Assembly: GCF_000411475.1 (NCBI RefSeq)
Contig: NZ_KE150464.1
Coordinates: forward strand, 496,001-560,000
Length of the DNA stretch: 64,000 nucleotides
Source: Streptococcus sp. HPH0090
GTDB taxonomy: Bacteria; Bacillota; Bacilli; Lactobacillales; Streptococcaceae
Reading direction: 5' to 3'
Shown here: positions 59,411-64,000 of the stretch, piece by piece
How positions within the stretch are numbered: the first letter of the stretch is position 1
Layout of the letters: each line of letters starts with the position of its first letter
Translations under genes and position numbers: made by a program
The notes under the pieces: generated by a model
Databases searched by the model: none
What the model was told of the DNA's origin: nothing
The model's input: only the letters and a program-made list of their open reading frames with translations

Positions 59411-60214
59411 TTAACTTTCTAAAAATACTAAAACTCTCTTTTGGAAATCCTTATTCTGTTCATATAGTGCATGCCCACACTCTGGCAAAATAGTGAGCTG
59501 GTTACTTTTGATATGCTGATGCATTCTAAGCGAAGCTTCTACGCCAAGAACATCATCTTTTTCTGCTCCAACGATTAACGTAGGGCAGTTAATTTTTTCC
59601 AAAAAATCTAGACTATCATGTTTCAAACAAGATACAGCCTGAATATCAATACGTTGTTTATCTTTAATGCGACCAAAGATTCCCATTATTCGATAAAGGT
59701 ATTTAAATCTTCCAAAGGATTTAGTCGTGTAAGAGTGACGAGCAATATCAATCATCAGATCTTTATAAGTACCTGTTTGAATCAGGTTCAGCCAGCAACT
59801 AATTCTCTCCCTACCTAGATTACTTAGTTTAGCAGTTGTGACAGCTAAAACTAGCTTTTGAACCTTTTCAGGAAAATCAACTGCCAACCATTGGGCAATC
59901 ATTCCACCTTGTGAAATTCCTATGATATAGGCGGTATCTAAGTTTAGTGTCTCCATTGCTTCTGCAACATCTGCTGCCATATCCCGTGTGGTATAACCCT
60001 GCCTCAACTCATTGATTCGAGAAAAAACATAAATTTTGTAACGTTTGGCAAGTATACGGTATATGATTGAAAGAGGTATAGCCATACCTTTCACGGTCTG
60101 AAGCCCATCCCCCAAGCCTGGTATAATTACTAGAGGATCCTTTCCTTTTCCAAATGTCACATAGTCCATGCTCTTTTCGTTAAAATGTAAGGTTTTCCCT
60201 TTTGTTGAAGACAT
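59411..60214 (-). CDS. Alpha/beta-fold hydrolase
   Basis: 267 aa. Nucleophile elbow GISQGGMIAQ (Ser about 117), oxyanion region IPGLGDGLQTVKG, catalytic histidine in ECGHALYEQN. Substrate unknown. Upstream of truB with three bases between them. Confidence 0.85.
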   Translation of the reverse strand: MSSTKGKTLHFNEKSMDYVTFGKGKDPLVIIPGLGDGLQTVKGMAIPLSIIYRILAKRYKIYVFSRINELRQGYTTRDMAADVAEAMETLNLDTAYIIGISQGGMIAQWLAVDFPEKVQKLVLAVTTAKLSNLGRERISCWLNLIQTGTYKDLMIDIARHSYTTKSFGRFKYLYRIMGIFGRIKDKQRIDIQAVSCLKHDSLDFLEKINCPTLIVGAEKDDVLGVEASLRMHQHIKSNQLTILPECGHALYEQNKDFQKRVLVFLES

Positions 60215-60260
60215 TACTTCGTTCCCTCTACTATTTTTTCATGATTTATTTATGTTGAAT

Positions 60261-60689
60261 TTATAAATGCAAGGCAAAGCCGGCAGTCACTTTTTCAAAT
60301 CCAACTGCCTGATAAAACTGATGTGCAGCATTTCGTTCAGCGGTTAATCCACTATTTAGAGCCAGTGCCTTAACTCCTTCTTTTATCGCTTGTTTTTTCA
60401 ATTCATCAATTAGCCTACTAGCAATTCCTTGTCTTCTTGTTTATTTTGCAACTGACAAAGCTAAAATACGATAGTAAGATCCATCTGTTTCAAAAAAGTA
60501 GAGCTTTGCATACCCTAAGAAACCTAAAATTTCTCCGTTTCTTTCAGCTAGAAGACAGCCATAATGTGGTTGAGAAAGAATCATTTCTAAACGTCGAGAC
60601 AGCTTAGAAGCGGTCGTTGGATAGCCCAAGTCTTCGTATAAAGACAGTAGGACTTCAGCATCTTTTATGTTTGCTTTTCGTATCTGCAT
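60261..60689 (-). pseudogene. GNAT acetyltransferase interrupted by one stop codon
   Basis: The frame gives a full GNAT protein of about 142 codons: MQIRKANIKDAEVLLSLYED at the front and TRRQGIASRLIDELKKQAIK and NAAHQFYQAVGFEKV at the back. One TAA sits at codon 83, right before the acetyl-CoA-binding loop (VAK, stop, TRRQGIA). No frameshift. A CAA to TAA change is the simplest origin. Functional only if read through. Confidence 0.85.
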
Positions 60690-60698
60690 AAGAGCCTC

Positions 60699-61973
60699 CT
60701 AGTCTTCCTTCAAGGCATCAAACTTAGCTTTCATAGTCGGATTTTTTCTTGTCAATTTTTTAACGGAAACATCATCCAACTTGTTGTTAGCGAGGCGGAG
60801 TTGGTTTTCGGATGTTGTCAGGAATTTCTTGACTTCTTCCATCCGCTTGATGGCTTTGTCAATTTCATCAATGGCTTTACCGAAGTTAACAGAAGCTGAA
60901 TTGTAGTTTTTGGCAAAGGCTACCTTGAAAGCTTCCAAATCTTCCTCAAAATGAGTGATATCAATGTTTTGCTCACGTATAAGCGCCAACTCCTGCTTAT
61001 ATTTTAGAGAGTTAAGAGCCGCATTGCGCAAGAGACCAATCAACTGGATAAAAAACTGAGGACGGACAACATACATTTTTTCATACTCATGACTGACATC
61101 CACAATCCCTGTGTTAAAGTAGTCATTATCGGCTTCTAACATCGATACTAATACAGCATACTCACAGTTCTTCTCACGGCGGTCCTTGTCCAACTCCTTG
61201 TAGAAATCGGCATTCTTGTGCTTCTTCTCAGTCCCGTCTGCTTCATTTTTCATCTCAAACATGATGGAAATGAATTCCAGCCCATTTTCATCAAAATCAC
61301 GGAAGATGAAGTCTCCTTTAGAACCACGCGCAGAAATCTTATTGTCTTTTTCAAAATAAGCATTTGGAAAGGCAAAACTACGAACCTTGTTAAACTCGCT
61401 CTCTGCATACTGTTCTAGACTTTCACCAATTGCCTTTGTAGATTGTTGTGCCTTGAAATTCTTGTAAAATTCAACTTGCTCACTAGCTGCCTTGAGCTGT
61501 GCTTCATAGTTTTGTTTCACCGAAGCAAGAGAAAGCTCGTTTTCTTTTTCTTGCAAAAGGAGCTGATTTTTGACCTGATCGCGTTCTTTTTCCAGGTCAG
61601 AAAGAGTTTTTTGTAGTTGATTCTCATGCTCCAAGCGCAAGGTGGCCAATTGATTCTCAAGAGCTTGGACCTCTTTTTCTTTTTCTAACAGACTTTGGCT
61701 AGCGCTTTGCTCTACCTCTTTTTTGGCCAATTCTTTTTCAGTATCGAAGTTTTGAATTTGACTTTGTAGCTGGGCAATTTCTTGATCCTTTTGAGCAAGT
61801 TTTGCCTGTTGTTCATTCAAGGCCTTTTGTTCCACCAATGTCAATTCTTGCTTGATTCGGGCATGTAACTCCTTGTCAAACTCTACAGTGCGAACTTGAG
61901 AAATTAGTTCTGCATATTGACTTTCATTAACAGTAAAAACTTCGCCACAATTTGGACATTTAATTTCGTTCAT
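60699..61973 (-). CDS. DUF2130 protein with zinc ribbon and coiled coil
   Basis: 424 aa. N-terminal CPNCGEVF motif (residues 5-12), long coiled coil (about 50-175), then the DUF2130 domain (QSTKAIGESLEQYAESEFNK, GSKGDFIFRDFDENGLEFIS, EFKNEADG-like EMKNEADGTEKKH and YAVLVSMLE), which resembles a nuclease-like fold. Cytoplasmic. Function not known. Adjacent to the broken GNAT gene. Confidence 0.85.
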   Translation of the reverse strand: MNEIKCPNCGEVFTVNESQYAELISQVRTVEFDKELHARIKQELTLVEQKALNEQQAKLAQKDQEIAQLQSQIQNFDTEKELAKKEVEQSASQSLLEKEKEVQALENQLATLRLEHENQLQKTLSDLEKERDQVKNQLLLQEKENELSLASVKQNYEAQLKAASEQVEFYKNFKAQQSTKAIGESLEQYAESEFNKVRSFAFPNAYFEKDNKISARGSKGDFIFRDFDENGLEFISIMFEMKNEADGTEKKHKNADFYKELDKDRREKNCEYAVLVSMLEADNDYFNTGIVDVSHEYEKMYVVRPQFFIQLIGLLRNAALNSLKYKQELALIREQNIDITHFEEDLEAFKVAFAKNYNSASVNFGKAIDEIDKAIKRMEEVKKFLTTSENQLRLANNKLDDVSVKKLTRKNPTMKAKFDALKED

Positions 61974-62032
61974 GATTTTCCTCTAAATTTAACATTACTA
62001 CTTTCATTATAGCATGGAAAAACAAAAAGAAA

Positions 62033-62053
62033 AAGTTGGAATCAATCCAACTT
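62033..62053 (-). terminator. Terminator after the formate/nitrite channel gene
   Basis: AAGTTGGA and TCCAACTT pair around TTGAT, followed by TTTTCTTTTT on the minus strand. Confidence 0.8.
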
Positions 62054-62851
62054 TTAATCTACATATGTATCTTCGTTTTTGTTTAAGAAAGCGTAAGGTA
62101 ATCCAATTAGTAGACCACCACCAATAAAGTTACCGATAAAGGTCACACCCCAGTGACGAAGGATATTTCCAATACCAAAGTTTGCGATAGAATCAGCAGC
62201 AACACTGAACTTCACAATAGCAAATGATGCAAAGTTTGCGGCGATGTGTTCGTTTGTTAAGAATACAAACATGTAAATGGCTGAAAGAACCAACCAAAGT
62301 TTAGCTCCACCATCTTTAACCAAAACAAACGAAAGAATGGCGATGTTTACAAAGATATTCGCTAAAATACCTTCAAGTAACACCAATTCATTTGAACGCG
62401 CTAACTTCATTTCTACAACGCCAGAAATAAAGCTATCATGTGTTAAGTTTGCGTAAGCTGCTGAGTGTGCGAATCCCCAACCAGCGATAAGCGCACCAAT
62501 TAAGTTAAAGAAAGTACAATATAAAAGAATTTCAGCTGTTTTTCTCCAGCTTATTTTTTTCAAAAAGCTACCAGCTGTAAGGAACATCATGTTTGATGTT
62601 ACCAACTCAGCATTCAAGAAGACAATGTAGGCCAATCCCCAAGCGAAAACAAATGGGAAAAGGAAGCGTCCACTACCAGGAGCGATTTTATTGATCAAGT
62701 CAGCACCAACAGCTCCAGCTGCTGTACTGAAGGTAAGGAATGCACCTGCAAACATTGAACGGATAGCATACTTGAATTTGCTATTTGAATAAAGACTTTC
62801 TTTCTTTTTACAAGCAAATTCAATTTTTGAGATAAATTCTGATGAAACCAT
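62054..62851 (-). CDS. Formate/nitrite transporter family channel
   Basis: 265 aa, six membrane helices, FNT fold. Signatures: MFAGAFLTFSTAAGAVGADL (first helix region), LVTSNMMFLTAGSF, and ANFASFAIVKFSVA, NFIGGGLLIGLPYAFL. Probably exports or imports formate, consistent with mixed-acid fermentation in streptococci. Monocistronic. Confidence 0.9.
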   Translation of the reverse strand: MVSSEFISKIEFACKKKESLYSNSKFKYAIRSMFAGAFLTFSTAAGAVGADLINKIAPGSGRFLFPFVFAWGLAYIVFLNAELVTSNMMFLTAGSFLKKISWRKTAEILLYCTFFNLIGALIAGWGFAHSAAYANLTHDSFISGVVEMKLARSNELVLLEGILANIFVNIAILSFVLVKDGGAKLWLVLSAIYMFVFLTNEHIAANFASFAIVKFSVAADSIANFGIGNILRHWGVTFIGNFIGGGLLIGLPYAFLNKNEDTYVD

Positions 62852-62939
62852 ATAAACTCCTAAAACTTTTATTTGTGAATATTATAACATAAAATCGACT
62901 TTATGGAAAGGCTTTCTGAAATTTTAAAAAAATTAAAAC

Positions 62940-63359
62940 CTATGATTCTAAAATGCGTATTTTGATATTGTATTTTTTTGTTTCATTTTTTAGATTTCTG
63001 ACAAGCTTATCATTCTCTTTTGATTGGCCAAAGAAATAGGCCAGAGCTTTTCCACTCTTTTGTTGGATACACAAAAGATATCTGGCTCCATTCAATTTAA
63101 CACTTGGAATAAAATGGACCTCAATCATTTTAATATCATTTAGAGGTATAATGCGATTTCTAAAGACAAAAGCATTATGGATATAAAAATTCCCCTGTGC
63201 AATTTGAAATGGTGATAAAAAATTTCCGCCACTCCTTTTGGCTATACTATACCGACGCCAAAGTATCAGTAAAAGAATGAAGGCTAGAAAGTAAATTGCC
63301 GATGTAATAACAGGACTTTTCGACAATAATTTAAATCCAATCCAAAAATAATCAAACAT
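62940..63359 (-). CDS. Unknown membrane-anchored protein, possibly EbsA-like
   Basis: 139 aa. One N-terminal helix (SPVITSAIYFLAFILLLILW, about 14-34) and a cytoplasmic beta-rich domain (FVFRNRIIPLNDIKMIEVHF, LNGARYLLCIQQKSGKAL), PH-like in pattern. Resembles EbsA-type proteins of streptococci, which I state tentatively. No operon partner. Confidence 0.6.
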   Translation of the reverse strand: MFDYFWIGFKLLSKSPVITSAIYFLAFILLLILWRRYSIAKRSGGNFLSPFQIAQGNFYIHNAFVFRNRIIPLNDIKMIEVHFIPSVKLNGARYLLCIQQKSGKALAYFFGQSKENDKLVRNLKNETKKYNIKIRILES

Positions 63360-63416
63360 AAAAACCGACTCTCTTCATTTTTCTTCATTATACCACTTTT
63401 ATAGGATATTAATTCA

Positions 63417-63443
63417 TAAAAAAAGACTGAACAAAGTTCAGTC
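63417..63443 (-). terminator. Terminator after queT
   Basis: GACTGAAC and GTTCAGTC with a three-base loop, followed by TTTTTTT on the minus strand. Confidence 0.85.
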
Positions 63444-63470
63444 CATTCATCAGATTTAAATATTGGATAC

Positions 63471-63980
63471 TTATCTCGTCAAATCGATACGTTGCCCAAT
63501 TTTACCAATGATAATAGCTCCTACAATGAGTGAAGCGAATTCTCCGATACCAGTAGTGAACCATGTAAAGAAGAATGGTGCTTCTGCTACGATGTGCAAT
63601 TCAGCAGCGATTGTTACCATTGAAATTGAAAATAGAATTGAAAAGAAGAAATGATCTTTACGAATCAATCCATTAAACAGATAATCTTTACTGTATTTAC
63701 TAAACAACAGAACTCCTAGACTTAGGAAGACAAGAGTTGATCCTCCACCGACTGCAACATCAATAAGTCCAAAACTAAAGAAATTAGCAATCATACATCC
63801 AAGAGTAACACCGATAATGTACTTAGGATTGTAAAAAGCTAGAAAGTTCATCATTTCAGAAATACGGAACTGATAAGCGCCGTAGCTGATGGCATTAAGT
63901 GGTGGTGTGATTGTCAAAACCACATAAATAGCTGCGACAATGGCAATATCTGCCAAATCACGAACAGTTAGTTTTTTCAT
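63471..63980 (-). CDS. queT: QueT family preQ1 transporter
   Basis: 169 aa, about five membrane helices, COG4708/QueT family. Begins MKKLTVRDLADIAIVAAIYV and has AISYGAYQFRISEMMNFLAF and GLIDVAVGGGSTLVF, the typical motifs. S-component-like importer of queuine precursor. Its ATG lies right after an AAAGGAG site belonging to a preQ1-II riboswitch. Confidence 0.93.
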   Translation of the reverse strand: MKKLTVRDLADIAIVAAIYVVLTITPPLNAISYGAYQFRISEMMNFLAFYNPKYIIGVTLGCMIANFFSFGLIDVAVGGGSTLVFLSLGVLLFSKYSKDYLFNGLIRKDHFFFSILFSISMVTIAAELHIVAEAPFFFTWFTTGIGEFASLIVGAIIIGKIGQRIDLTR

Positions 63981-64000
63981 ATTTTCTCCTTTAGCGGCTA
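63981..64000 (-). promoter_or_regulatory. 3' end of a preQ1-II (COG4708) riboswitch, cut by the window edge
   Basis: On the minus strand the last 20 bases give TAGCCGCTAAAGGAGAAAAT before the queT ATG. This matches the conserved 3' part of preQ1-II riboswitches (CCGCNAAAGGAGAA), in which the ribosome site is sequestered when preQ1 is bound. The rest of the aptamer is beyond the window. Confidence 0.7.

Overview
The window looks like the chromosome of a mitis-group Streptococcus (S. mitis / S. oralis / S. pneumoniae relatives). It carries the choline-kinase/teichoic-acid locus (licA, licB, licC, tarI, tarJ), two pneumococcal histidine-triad (Pht) proteins with the zinc lipoprotein AdcAII, Pmp23, RocS, a PyrR-controlled pyrK-pyrD pair and a QueT/preQ1-II unit. 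The DNA is AT-rich, with strong AGGAG ribosome sites and many extended -10 promoters. No rRNA, tRNA or CRISPR was seen.

Layout. 0-4.2 kb: tex, diverging from a small operon with an ArsP/UPF0718-like permease and its DUF1980 partner. 4.2-6.3 kb: a zinc-ribbon protein of unknown function and a COG3541-type nucleotidyltransferase. 6.3-13.4 kb: a six-gene polyamine operon running from arginine through agmatine, N-carbamoylputrescine and putrescine to spermidine. It is preceded by its own strong promoter, a roughly 330-nt structured RNA and an intrinsic terminator, so either the operon is attenuated or an unassigned small RNA lies there. 13.5-21.4 kb: poorly characterised membrane and soluble proteins, two of them paralogous exported-domain membrane proteins with unannotated tiny membrane ORFs between them, plus a lipid kinase, a SAP/DUF6434-like protein, an ADP-ribosylglycohydrolase and an alpha/beta hydrolase.

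21.4-28.8 kb is the accessory hotspot. The 3' end of rlmCD (rumA, a 23S rRNA methyltransferase) is followed by three or four further decayed copies of the same C-terminal coding sequence. Between these copies lie remnants of two large serine recombinases, a macrolide-efflux (Mega-type) cassette with mef, msrD and both regulatory leader peptides, and a compact two-gene operon. I read that operon as a type I CBASS anti-phage system: a CD-NTase followed by a Cap15-like two-TM beta-barrel effector. The arrangement suggests repeated integration of mobile elements at rlmCD, with Mega landing inside one recombinase gene.

28.8-39.5 kb: core genes (rlmCD, DUF1002 protein, pmp23, nucleoid-associated protein, GNAT, tsaC/ywlC, prmC, prfA, tdk, 4-oxalocrotonate tautomerase, mnmE, pepT). 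39.5-46.5 kb: zinc-acquisition locus pht - adcAII - pht with AdcR-type operators on duplicated promoters. 46.5-64 kb: ribF (apparently leaderless), pyrD/pyrK, lic/tar, ybaB, a membrane glycerophosphodiesterase, an exonuclease, rocS, truB, a hydrolase, a GNAT gene broken by one stop codon, a DUF2130 protein, a formate/nitrite channel and queT. The window ends inside the preQ1-II riboswitch of queT.
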